64,000 bases of DNA from Nocardioides thalensis (lineage in GTDB: Bacteria > Actinomycetota > Actinomycetes > Propionibacteriales > Nocardioidaceae). Below the pieces are notes generated by a model. It made no database searches. It saw only the letters and a program-made list of their open reading frames with translations, and was not told the origin of the DNA. Within the stretch, counting starts at the first letter, position 1, and every line of letters starts with the position of its first letter. The stretch is taken from assembly GCF_013410655.1 (NCBI RefSeq), contig NZ_JACCFP010000001.1:1302001-1366000 (forward strand), given 5' to 3'. A program made the translations under genes and the position numbers. Positions 45,378 to 52,840 of this stretch are shown here, piece after piece.

Positions 45378-46168
45378 TGGATCGGGCCAGGATCGCGCTG
45401 CTCATCGACGCCGACAACGCGCCGGCCAGCAAGATCGGGCTGATCCTCAACGACCTCGCGACCTACGGCGAGTGCAACATCCGGCGCGCCTACGGGAACT
45501 GGACGAAGTCGGGGCTCAAGGGCTGGATCGCCGAGCTGCACGACTCGGCGATCCGCCCCATGCAGCAGTTCGACCTGACGACGCAGAAGAACGCCTCGGA
45601 CATGGCGCTGGCGATCGATGCGGTCGACCTCCTGCACACGGGACGTCCGGACGCGTTTGCGATCGTCTCGAGCGACTCCGACTTCACGCCGCTCGTCCAC
45701 TACCTGCGCGAGCACGGCGCTGCCGTCTACGGCTACGGGCGGGAGAAGACGCCGACGCCGTTCCAGAGCGCGTGCACGCGATTCACGGTGCTCGAGCAGC
45801 TGGGCGACGAGGAGCTCGAGGACGCGGAGGCGGCGGACGCCGTACCGCCGAAGGGAGCCGCGAAGAAGGCCGCAGCAGGCAAGAAGGCGGCTGCTGGCCG
45901 GAAGTCGGGCCGACAGGTGCCCGCCGACAAGCTCCGCTCGGACGGCAAGCTCGTCGGGCTGATCCGCAACGCGATCAGTGCTGCCGCGGGCGAGGACGGA
46001 TGGGCCCTGGTCAACCAGGTGGGGTCGCAGATCCGCAACCAGTCGTCGCTCGACTGGCGCAACTACGGCTATTCGACCTTGACCAAGCTCCTCGTCGCGA
46101 TGGACCTCTTCGACCTGCGTGGCGAGGGCACGCCGCAGGTCGCCGTGCGGGATCCGAAGGCGCGTTAG
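45377..46168 (+). CDS. NYN-domain protein with C-terminal OST-HTH/LOTUS-like domain
   Basis: A 263-residue protein. The N-terminal NYN (PIN-like, LabA/DUF88) domain has IALLIDADNAP, KNASDMALAIDAVDLL and AIVSSDSDFTPLV, which supply the acidic metal-binding residues of a ribonuclease. A Lys/Ala-rich linker (~165-190) leads to a winged-helix OST-HTH/LOTUS-like region (KLVGLIRNAISAA to LLVAMDLFDLRG). It should act on RNA, but the target is unknown. The start overlaps the gatB stop (TGATG), hinting at co-expression with tRNA amidation genes. Confidence 0.9.
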   Translation: MDRARIALLIDADNAPASKIGLILNDLATYGECNIRRAYGNWTKSGLKGWIAELHDSAIRPMQQFDLTTQKNASDMALAIDAVDLLHTGRPDAFAIVSSDSDFTPLVHYLREHGAAVYGYGREKTPTPFQSACTRFTVLEQLGDEELEDAEAADAVPPKGAAKKAAAGKKAAAGRKSGRQVPADKLRSDGKLVGLIRNAISAAAGEDGWALVNQVGSQIRNQSSLDWRNYGYSTLTKLLVAMDLFDLRGEGTPQVAVRDPKAR

Positions 46169-46200
46169 GCCGCCCCGCCTCCCGGACGGCGGACGGATGC

Positions 46201-46231
46201 GGCAGGTTCCGCCCGCGGGCGGTAGCCTGCC
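46201..46231 (+). terminator. Hairpin upstream of riboswitch 1
   Basis: GGCAGG/CCTGCC arms enclose the perfect palindrome CCGCCCGCGGGCGG. It lies between the NYN gene stop and the riboswitch, where the upstream operon should end; its distal arm overlaps the TAGCCT -10 sequence. Confidence 0.4.
46223..46228 (+). promoter_or_regulatory. -10 element for riboswitch 1
   Basis: TAGCCT is placed so that transcription would start near 46235, at the ACAAAT that also begins riboswitch 2. Confidence 0.45.
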
Positions 46232-46233
46232 GA

Positions 46234-46420
46234 CGACAAATTCACTTCGCCCGTGGCGGGGGAAGCCGGTCGAATTCCGGCGCTGACCCGCAACCGTAGG
46301 CCGCGTCCCTCGGGGCGACGCAGCGAGCCGGAGCGCCTGGCACGGAGCGTCCTGACACAACGCTGTCGCGGAAAGCAGCGGGTGGGCATCGACCTTCCCG
46401 GCTGCGTGCAGCGGGAAGGA
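46234..46420 (+). promoter_or_regulatory. Cobalamin (AdoCbl) riboswitch 1
   Basis: The conserved aptamer parts are in order: GGAAGCCGGT (46261), TCCGGCGCTGACCCGCAACC (46276-46295) and the B12-box-like GAGCCGGAGCGCCTGG (46325-46340). A P13-like hairpin follows (CGCTG 46361-46365 / CAGCG 46376-46380), its loop GCGG complementary to CCGC of the L5 loop. The expression platform is a 12-bp hairpin (46393-46419) that buries the ribosome-binding site GGGAAGGA. It should reduce translation of the transcobalamin-like/ECF operon when adenosylcobalamin is plentiful. Confidence 0.92.
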
Positions 46421-46427
46421 AAACTGC

Positions 46428-47951
46428 ATGTCCAGCCCCTCGTTCAAGCGGGCGGGAGCCGCGGCCGTCGGCGCCGCGATCCTCGCCGCCGGCCTCACGG
46501 CCGTCGCCCCCGCACCTGCCGCCCACGCGGCGACGGATCCCGGCCCGGCGGCTGACGCCGCCGGCTGGCTCGCCGATGAGTTCGCAACGCTGACCAGCGA
46601 CGAGGCCGGCGAGGCCATCGACTACGGCCTCGCGGTCGCAGCGACCGACGGCCCGGCCGAGGTCCTGACCTCGCTGACCAACGGACTCAACGGCGTCCTG
46701 GCGGACTTCCTGCCGCCGGCGGACCCGGCGCCGTCGCAGTGGACTGCCATCAATGTCGCAATGGCGGCGGACTACTACGCCACGGTCGATGCGATCCCGC
46801 CGGCGGAGACCGACCTCTTCAACCGCTTCGCCGGGATGGTCGACGACACGACCGGGCAGTTCGGGCCCTCGGCGTGGCCCTACAGCCAGGCCTATGCAGT
46901 GAACGCGCTCCGGAACCGGAACAGCGCGGAACTGGAGGAGGCTCGGGACTTCCTGCTCGAGGCACAGTGCGAGAACGGGGCGTGGGGCTTCGACACCTCG
47001 TGTGCCGCCGGCACCCTCGACATCGACGGCACGGCGCTCGCCGTGCTCGCGCTCCTTCCCGACGCCGAGCTCGCGGCTGTCGGCCCGGCCGTCGAGAGCG
47101 CGATTGCGTGGATGAAGACGCAGCAGCGGGCGGACGGCGGCTTCGGCAACTGGGGCGTCAACACCGGTGGCACGACGAGCAGCGGCCCCAGCTCGGGGCT
47201 CGCCGGCTGGGCGCTCGGCGCCGCGGGGGAGACGGCGATCGCGGGCGAGGCCGCGGTGTGGATCCGCAACCACCAGGCCGCGGCCGTCACCGGCTGCGCG
47301 ACGCTGCTCGACGCCGAGTCCGGCGCGGTGGCCTTCGACGGCGACGGCTACGACGAGGGCACCACTGAGGGCATCGGGGACGCCGTTCGGGGCAGCTGGC
47401 TGAACAGCACCGCCCAGGCCTACGGGGCGCTCACGTTCCTGCCGGAACACACCGACCACCTCGGCCTCGGCGTCCCGCTGTACCTCGACGGTGGCAGCAC
47501 GCACCGGTTCGTGGTGAGCGGGCTCCGCGAGGGCGAGCGTGCCTGCTTCAAGATCGGCAAGAAGCGCACCTGGGTGCGCGGCAACGCCCATGGCAAGGCG
47601 ACGGTCAACGCGCAGGTCCCGGACCGCACCGGCTTCATCGGTGTCACGGCGGCGACCGCTGACGACGGTGCTGGTGGGGAGACCGCGGTCCTGGCGGCGA
47701 AGCGGGTGCCGTTCGACCTCAAGGACCGGGTCCGCCGCGGCGGCAAGCAGGTGGTGGAGGTGCGCGGGCTGCACTCCGGTGAGCGCGTCGTGGTCCGTTA
47801 CGACGGCGCGAAGGTCGCCGGCGGCAAGGCGGCGACCGACGGCACCTTCCGGGCGTCGTTCCCGGTGGGCCGGAAGGCGGGCGCGCACAAGGTCAAGGTC
47901 GTCGGCCAGTTCGCCGACCGCACCGCGACCCAGTCCTTCCTGGTGGGGTGA
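46428..47951 (+). CDS. Secreted alpha/alpha-toroid protein, transcobalamin-alpha-like
   Basis: The 507-residue protein has a signal peptide (GAAILAAGLTAVAP...AHA, ~35 residues). Residues ~90-345 carry prenyltransferase/squalene-cyclase-type repeats (QCENGAWGFD, GTALAVLALL, QQRADGGFGNWG, TAQAYGAL), the barrel fold also used by transcobalamin and intrinsic factor. The rest (~365-507) is beta-rich with Ig/Big-like strands. It is the first gene under a cobalamin riboswitch and overlaps the next by GTGA, so a cobalamin-capturing role at the cell surface is the best inference; no ligand residue can be named. Confidence 0.85.
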   Translation: MSSPSFKRAGAAAVGAAILAAGLTAVAPAPAAHAATDPGPAADAAGWLADEFATLTSDEAGEAIDYGLAVAATDGPAEVLTSLTNGLNGVLADFLPPADPAPSQWTAINVAMAADYYATVDAIPPAETDLFNRFAGMVDDTTGQFGPSAWPYSQAYAVNALRNRNSAELEEARDFLLEAQCENGAWGFDTSCAAGTLDIDGTALAVLALLPDAELAAVGPAVESAIAWMKTQQRADGGFGNWGVNTGGTTSSGPSSGLAGWALGAAGETAIAGEAAVWIRNHQAAAVTGCATLLDAESGAVAFDGDGYDEGTTEGIGDAVRGSWLNSTAQAYGALTFLPEHTDHLGLGVPLYLDGGSTHRFVVSGLREGERACFKIGKKRTWVRGNAHGKATVNAQVPDRTGFIGVTAATADDGAGGETAVLAAKRVPFDLKDRVRRGGKQVVEVRGLHSGERVVVRYDGAKVAGGKAATDGTFRASFPVGRKAGAHKVKVVGQFADRTATQSFLVG

Positions 47952-48898
47952 TCGACGTGCTGCGCAGGATTCTCGGGCCGGTCGCAGCGGCCACACTGGC
48001 CGCCGCGACCGGTGTCCTGCTCGTCCCCGCGGGTACGGCGGCCGCCGTACCCGCGCGGGCCGCGGCGATGTGCTCATCGACGACCGGCGTCACCGCGGTG
48101 GTCGACTTCAACGGCCTGGGCGGCAACCAGGCGACCGCGGGATGCGACCCCGACGGCGGCGGACGGCCGGCGAGCGAGGTGTTCGGCGACGCCGGCTACT
48201 CGATCTCCTACAGCCAGGCCGACGGCATGAACGGGTTCGTCTGCAAGGTCCAGGGCCAGCCCACCGACGGCGACTGCACCGACACCAACTCCTTCTGGAG
48301 CCTGTGGTGGTCCGACGGAACATCGGGCAAGTGGGTCTTCTCCAACCAGGGCGTCAACACCCTCGACGTGCCCGACGGTGGCTCGGTCGCGTTCTCGTGG
48401 CACGAGGGCGGCGGCCAGGCCCAGCCGCCCGGCGCCGCGCCGGCAGTCCACCAGGAGCCCGAGCCGAGCGAGGACCCCGACGACAACGGCGACGGCGGCT
48501 CCGGAGGTGACGGCGGCTCCGGCGGCGACCGGGGACCCCGCGGTGACGGCGGCGGCGACCAGGAGGGCGACGGCGACGCGCCGACCGAGACCGACGACCC
48601 CTCCGAGACCCCCGGCGCGAGCCCGACCGGCGACGCCGCCGGCGGGAAGCGCGACGGCAAGCCCGGCAAGGCGGACCGCAAGCGGGGCCGGGACAAGCAG
48701 ACAGACGGCGCGGCGGCATCGCCGACCGACCCGAGCACACCGACGACCGACGTCGGCGAGCTGGTCGAGGGACCGCCCCCGGAGGCGACGGCCGACGAGG
48801 AGGGCTCGTCACTCCCGACGTGGATCGCGATCGGGCTGGCCGTGCTCGTGATCGGAGCCGCTGCCGCCGTACCGCTGATCCGGCGAAGGGCCGGCTGA
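47948..48898 (+). CDS. Surface-anchored protein, DUF4430/transcobalamin-beta-like (SCO2322-type)
   Basis: A 316-residue protein: signal peptide (~40 residues), a small domain with cysteines (CSSTTGVTAVVDFNGLG, FVCKVQGQPTDGDC, FWSLWWSDG, GKWVFSNQG), a long Gly/Asp/Pro/Lys-rich spacer (~165-280), and a C-terminal helix with RRRAG (IAIGLAVLVIGAAAAVPLI). This topology displays the domain outside the membrane on a stalk. The domain resembles the beta domain (DUF4430) that closes over B12 in transcobalamin and the Streptomyces SCO2322 family (from memory). GTG 47948 overlaps the preceding stop. Confidence 0.82.
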   Translation: MIDVLRRILGPVAAATLAAATGVLLVPAGTAAAVPARAAAMCSSTTGVTAVVDFNGLGGNQATAGCDPDGGGRPASEVFGDAGYSISYSQADGMNGFVCKVQGQPTDGDCTDTNSFWSLWWSDGTSGKWVFSNQGVNTLDVPDGGSVAFSWHEGGGQAQPPGAAPAVHQEPEPSEDPDDNGDGGSGGDGGSGGDRGPRGDGGGDQEGDGDAPTETDDPSETPGASPTGDAAGGKRDGKPGKADRKRGRDKQTDGAAASPTDPSTPTTDVGELVEGPPPEATADEEGSSLPTWIAIGLAVLVIGAAAAVPLIRRRAG

Positions 48899-48918
48899 GC
48901 AGCAGCGATGAGGAGACC

Positions 48919-50022
48919 GTGAGGATCCCGCGCGACCTCCACCCCGGCGCGTGGTGGTGCTGGGCCATCGGCCTCGCGGCCGGTGCGTCCAGCACGACCA
49001 ACCCGCTGGTGCTGTCGCTGCTGATCGCGGTGGCCGCGGTGTGCGTCTACGCGTGCCGCGGCGACCAGCCGTGGTCCCGGTCCTTCCGGCTCTACCTGTG
49101 GCTGGCCGCGGTGGTCCTCGTCGTCCGGGTGCTGTTCCGGATCCTGCTCGGCGGCAACGACGCCGGGCACGTCCTGTTCACGATGCCGGAGATCCCGCTG
49201 CCCGACTGGGCGGCGGGGATCTCGCTGCTGGGACCGTTCAGCCGCGAGGAGCTGCTGGCCGCGATCTACGAGGGTCTTCGGCTGGGTGCGCTTCTGCTCG
49301 CGGTCGGCGCCGCCAACGCCCTGGCGAACCCCAAGCGGCTGATGAAGTCGCTGCCGCCCGCGCTCTACGAGATCGGCACCGCGATGGTCGTCGCGATCAC
49401 GGTGCTCCCGCAGCTCGCCGACAGCGCCCGTCGCGTGCGGGCCGCGCAGCAGCTGCGCGGCGGCCCGGGCGGGCGGTTCGCGCGGGTGCGCGGGCTGCGG
49501 CGGCTGCTGGTGCCGGTGCTGGAGGACGCGCTCGAGCGGTCGATGGCGCTCGCAGCGGGCATGGACACCCGCGGCTACGGCCGGACGGGTGACGTCAGCC
49601 GCGCGCAGCGACGGGGGACCGGCGCGCTGATGGTCGCGGGCCTTCTCGGCATCTGCGTCGGCACCTACGCCTTCCTCGACTCCAGCGCGCCGCGGCTCCT
49701 GGCCGGGCCGATGCTCGCGCTCGGGTCGCTGCTCGCGGTGCTCGGGTTCGTGGTCGCGGGCCGGCGGGTGCGCCGTACCCGCTATCGAGCGGATCGCTGG
49801 CGGCTCCCCGAGGTCGTCGTTGCGATCTCCGGCGTGCTCGTCGGGGTCGGGCTGTGGGCCGTGCAGCGGTGGGAGTACGCCGTCGCGCACCCCGGCGTGC
49901 AGGACGTGCCCGAGGTGAGCCTGCTCGCCGTCGCCTCCGTGCTCTGCGGTGTGGTGCCGGTCTGGGTGGCCCCGCCGCCGTTGACCGTGCGGAGCCGCGA
50001 GCGGCTGGTGGTGGCCGCGTGA
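48919..50022 (+). CDS. ECF transporter T component (EcfT/CbiQ family)
   Basis: The 367-residue membrane protein has five to eight predicted helices and the CbiQ-type coupling region (ARRVRAAQQLRGGPGG, then ALERSMALAAGMDTRGYGR) that contacts the ATPases. It lacks any nucleotide site. With the fused ATPase and S component downstream it forms an ECF vitamin importer; its riboswitch indicates cobalamin. GTG 48919 is preceded by AGGAGA at a good distance. The stop overlaps the ATPase GTG. Confidence 0.9.
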   Translation: MRIPRDLHPGAWWCWAIGLAAGASSTTNPLVLSLLIAVAAVCVYACRGDQPWSRSFRLYLWLAAVVLVVRVLFRILLGGNDAGHVLFTMPEIPLPDWAAGISLLGPFSREELLAAIYEGLRLGALLLAVGAANALANPKRLMKSLPPALYEIGTAMVVAITVLPQLADSARRVRAAQQLRGGPGGRFARVRGLRRLLVPVLEDALERSMALAAGMDTRGYGRTGDVSRAQRRGTGALMVAGLLGICVGTYAFLDSSAPRLLAGPMLALGSLLAVLGFVVAGRRVRRTRYRADRWRLPEVVVAISGVLVGVGLWAVQRWEYAVAHPGVQDVPEVSLLAVASVLCGVVPVWVAPPPLTVRSRERLVVAA

Positions 50023-51794
50023 GCCCGCTGCTGGAGCTGCGCTCCGTCACGTTCGAGTACGGCGCCGGGCCCGATGCGCGGCGGGTCCTCGACGTGGTGG
50101 ACCTGGCCGTCGACCCCGGCGAGCTCGTGGTCCTCGCCGGGCCGACCGGCGTCGGCAAGTCGACGCTGCTCGGTGTGGTCGCGGGACTGGTGCCGGCGTT
50201 CAGCGGCGGCACGCTCCGCGGCGAGGTGCTGATCGACGGCAGCTCCGTGATCGACCAGCCGGCGCGGGACCGTGCACACACCGTGGGCTACGTCGGTCAG
50301 AACCCGGCAGCGTGGTTCGTCACCGACACGGCCGAAGAGGAGCTCGCCTTCGGGATGGAGCAGCTGGGGCTGCCGCCCGCGACGATGCGCCGGCGCGTGG
50401 AGGAGACGCTGGACCTGCTCGGCATCGCCGACCTGCGGCACCGCGACCTGCGGACCCTCTCCGGAGGCCAGCAACAGCGGGTCGCGATCGGTGCCGTGCT
50501 CACGACGCACCCCCGTCTGCTCGTGCTCGACGAGCCGACGTCGGCGCTCGACCCGACCGCCGCCGAGGACGTGCTCGCGACGATCACCCGGCTCGTCCAC
50601 GACCTCGACGTGAGCGTGCTGCTGGCCGAGCACCGCCTTGAGCGGGTGGTGCCGTTCGCCGACCGGATGGCGCTGCTGGAGGCCGGCGGGAAGCTGCGGG
50701 TCGGCGAGCCGGCGACGGTGCTCGCTGACGCGCCGATCGCGCCGCCGATCGTGGAGCTGGGGAGGGTGGCGGGGTGGGAGCCGCTGCCTCTGACGGTGAG
50801 GGAGGCTCGGCGGTGGGCGCGGGGGTGGGAGCTGGAGACGCCGACGCCGGCGGAGTCGGCGAGTCCCGGGGTGACTTCCCGGCTTGCTCGCTCCGCCGCG
50901 CTACGGCGCTCTGGGGTTGCGGTTGACGCGGGTAGGGGCGCCGGCGCGTCGTCGCGAAATCGCCGGGAAGTCACCCCGCGCCTCGCCGACTCCGCCGGTG
51001 CCCACGTCGGGCCTGTGGTCGAGGCGCGCGGGGTGGTGGTGATGCATGGGCGGGTGCCTGCGCTGCGGGAGGTGGACGTGGCGTTGGAGGCGGGGACGGT
51101 GACGGCGCTGATGGGGCGCAACGGGTCGGGGAAGTCGACGCTGTTGTGGACGCTCCAGGGGCGGCTGGGCGCCACGTCGGGCGTGGTGCGCGTGGACGGG
51201 TCCGACCCGCACGCGGCGCGGCCGGAGGAGCGGCGGCGCCGTACGGGGATGGTGCCGCAGAGCCCGGCCGACCTGCTCTACCTCGAGACCGTGGCCGAGG
51301 AGTGCGAGGCGGCGGACGCGTCGACCGGCGCGGACGCCGGCACGTGTGCGGGACTGCTCAAGCGGCTCGCGCCCGGCATCGAACCGGACACCCACCCGCG
51401 CGACCTGTCGGAGGGACAGCGGCTCGCCCTGGCGGTGTCGATCGTGCTCACCGCGCGGCCGCCCGTGCTGCTGCTCGACGAGCCGACGCGCGGCCTGGAC
51501 TACACCGCGAAGGCCGCGCTGGCCGACATCCTGCGTGACCTGGCGACCGACCCGGAGGGGGAGCGCGCGGTGCTCGTCGCCACCCACGACGTCGAGTTCG
51601 TCGCCCACGTGGCCGACCGCGTCGTCGTACTCGCCGAGGGTGAGGTCGTCTCGGCCGGGCCGGTGCGCGAGGTGGTGGCGGAGTCACCGGCGTTCGCGCC
51701 GCAGGTGACGAAGGTGCTCGGCGCGCCGTGGCTCCACGTCGACGAGGTCGCGGCGGCGCTCGCCGACCGTGACGGCTCGGAGTGCCAACCGTGA
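50019..51794 (+). CDS. ECF transporter fused double ATPase (EcfA-EcfA')
   Basis: The 591-residue protein has two ABC modules. Module 1: Walker A GPTGVGKST (~44), signature LSGGQQQR, Walker B LLVLDEPTSALD. Module 2: Walker A GRNGSGKST (~371), signature LSEGQRLA, Walker B VLLLDEPTRGLD. Between them, residues ~277-327 derive from an inserted inverted repeat (50847-50998) and are Arg/Ala/Ser-rich with no similarity to ABC proteins. The reading frame is intact across the insertion. It overlaps EcfT (GTGA) and the S component. Confidence 0.93.
   Translation: MSPLLELRSVTFEYGAGPDARRVLDVVDLAVDPGELVVLAGPTGVGKSTLLGVVAGLVPAFSGGTLRGEVLIDGSSVIDQPARDRAHTVGYVGQNPAAWFVTDTAEEELAFGMEQLGLPPATMRRRVEETLDLLGIADLRHRDLRTLSGGQQQRVAIGAVLTTHPRLLVLDEPTSALDPTAAEDVLATITRLVHDLDVSVLLAEHRLERVVPFADRMALLEAGGKLRVGEPATVLADAPIAPPIVELGRVAGWEPLPLTVREARRWARGWELETPTPAESASPGVTSRLARSAALRRSGVAVDAGRGAGASSRNRREVTPRLADSAGAHVGPVVEARGVVVMHGRVPALREVDVALEAGTVTALMGRNGSGKSTLLWTLQGRLGATSGVVRVDGSDPHAARPEERRRRTGMVPQSPADLLYLETVAEECEAADASTGADAGTCAGLLKRLAPGIEPDTHPRDLSEGQRLALAVSIVLTARPPVLLLDEPTRGLDYTAKAALADILRDLATDPEGERAVLVATHDVEFVAHVADRVVVLAEGEVVSAGPVREVVAESPAFAPQVTKVLGAPWLHVDEVAAALADRDGSECQP
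50847..50998. repeat. 37-bp inverted repeat pair inserted in the ATPase linker
   Basis: Arms 50847-50883 and 50962-50998 match at 35 of 37 positions in opposite orientation, with a 78-bp centre. Each arm begins CCGGCGGAGTCGGCGAG and ends CGGGGTGACTTCCCGGC (right arm on the complementary strand). The unit adds about 51 codons and keeps the frame. Confidence 0.85.
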
Positions 51795-51820
51795 CGGTTC
51801 GTGCGACCAACCCTGCCGGT
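51755..51820. repeat. Diverged 22-bp repeats at the ATPase/S-component junction
   Basis: Units 51777-51798 and 51799-51820, plus a weaker one at 51755-51776, share the pattern TCGNNNNNCCAACCNTGNCGGT with the perfect tandem array at 62974-63061. They encode the ATPase C-terminus and the S-component N-terminus. Confidence 0.6.
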
Positions 51821-52621
51821 TCGGCGGGCGGGCAGGTGGCGGTGGCGGTGGGGCTGCGGTCGACGGTGGTGCTGGCGCTCGCGTCGGTGATCGGGCTGAT
51901 CATGCTCGGGTGGCCGCTGGTGCTCGAGCCGGGGAGCGGGGACCGGGTGGACCCGCCGTTCCTGTTCCTGGCGCTGCTGCCGGTCATCCTCGCGGTGGTG
52001 CTCGCCGAGCTCAGCGAGGGCGGCATGGACGCGCGGGTGCTGGCGATCCTCGGCGTGCTCAGCGCGATCAACGCCGTGCTGCGCGGCGTCAGCGCGGGCA
52101 CCAGCGGGATCGAGCTCGTGTTCTTCCTGCTGATCCTCGGCGGCCGGGTGTTCGGGCCGGGGTTCGGCTTCGTGCTCGGCTGCACGTCGCTCTTCGCCTC
52201 GGCGCTGCTCACGGCCGGCGTCGGGCCGTGGCTGCCGTTCCAGATGCTCGTCGCCGGCTGGGTCGGCATGGGTGCGGGGCTCCTACCGCGTCGGGTCGGC
52301 GGCCGCGCCGAGATCGTCCTGCTGGTCGTGTACGGCGTGCTCGCGGCCTACGTCTACGGCCTGCTCATGAACCTGTGGGGCTGGCCCTTCATCGTCGGCA
52401 TCCAGGTGCCCGGACAGGACTCCACCGAGCTGTCCTACGTGCCCGGCGCCCCGCTGCTCGAGAACCTGCACCGGTTCCTGCTCTACACGCTCCTGACGTC
52501 GACCGGCGGGTGGGACACCGGCCGGGCGATCACCAACGCGCTGGCCATCGCGCTCCTCGGTCCGGCGGTGCTGACGACGCTCCGGCGTTCCGCCAGGCGG
52601 GCCCGTGTCGAGCGCACCTGA
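51791..52621 (+). CDS. ECF transporter substrate-binding (S) component
   Basis: The 276-residue membrane protein has six or seven predicted helices (VVLALASVIGLIMLGWPLVL; FLFLALLPVILAVVLAEL; ELVFFLLILGGRVFGPGFGF). The GFVLGCTSLFASALLTAGVGPWLPFQM region (in part) and VAGWVGMGAG are typical of ECF S components. The riboswitch and neighbours point to cobalamin or a cobalamin precursor. GTG 51791 overlaps the ATPase stop (GTGA); GTG 51782 is an alternative. The stop lies directly before the second riboswitch promoter. Confidence 0.9.
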   Translation: MTVRATNPAGSAGGQVAVAVGLRSTVVLALASVIGLIMLGWPLVLEPGSGDRVDPPFLFLALLPVILAVVLAELSEGGMDARVLAILGVLSAINAVLRGVSAGTSGIELVFFLLILGGRVFGPGFGFVLGCTSLFASALLTAGVGPWLPFQMLVAGWVGMGAGLLPRRVGGRAEIVLLVVYGVLAAYVYGLLMNLWGWPFIVGIQVPGQDSTELSYVPGAPLLENLHRFLLYTLLTSTGGWDTGRAITNALAIALLGPAVLTTLRRSARRARVERT

Positions 52622-52631
52622 CGTCGAGCGG

Positions 52632-52637
52632 TACGGT
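52632..52637 (+). promoter_or_regulatory. -10 element for riboswitch 2
   Basis: TACGGT lies 6-7 bp before the shared ACAAAT start of the riboswitch, immediately after the S-component stop. Confidence 0.4.
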
Positions 52638-52641
52638 GCGG

Positions 52642-52834
52642 CGACAAATCAATCACGCCCGTGGTGGGAGAAGCCGGTCCAAGTCCGGCGCTGACCCGCA
52701 ACCGTAGGCCGTCCTCCCGAGGGAGAGCGGCGAGCCGGACCGCCTGCCGCGGGCGTCCTGAACCAGACGCTGTCGCGGAAAGCAGCGGGTGGGGCACCCG
52801 ACCGGGTTCGCCGTTCCCGCTGAGCAGCGGGAAG
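52642..52834 (+). promoter_or_regulatory. Cobalamin (AdoCbl) riboswitch 2
   Basis: The order is the same as riboswitch 1: GAAGCCGGT (52670), TCCGGCGCTGACCCGCAACC (52684-52703), B12-box-like GAGCCGGACCGCCTGCC (52732-52748), and P13-like CGCTG (52768-52772) / CAGCG (52783-52787) with loop GCGG. The platform is the perfect hairpin TTCCCGCTG/CAGCGGGAA (52814-52833), which sequesters the ribosome-binding site of btuF. It should lower BtuFCD and salvage-enzyme synthesis when adenosylcobalamin is abundant. Confidence 0.93.
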
Positions 52835-52840
52835 GAAACC

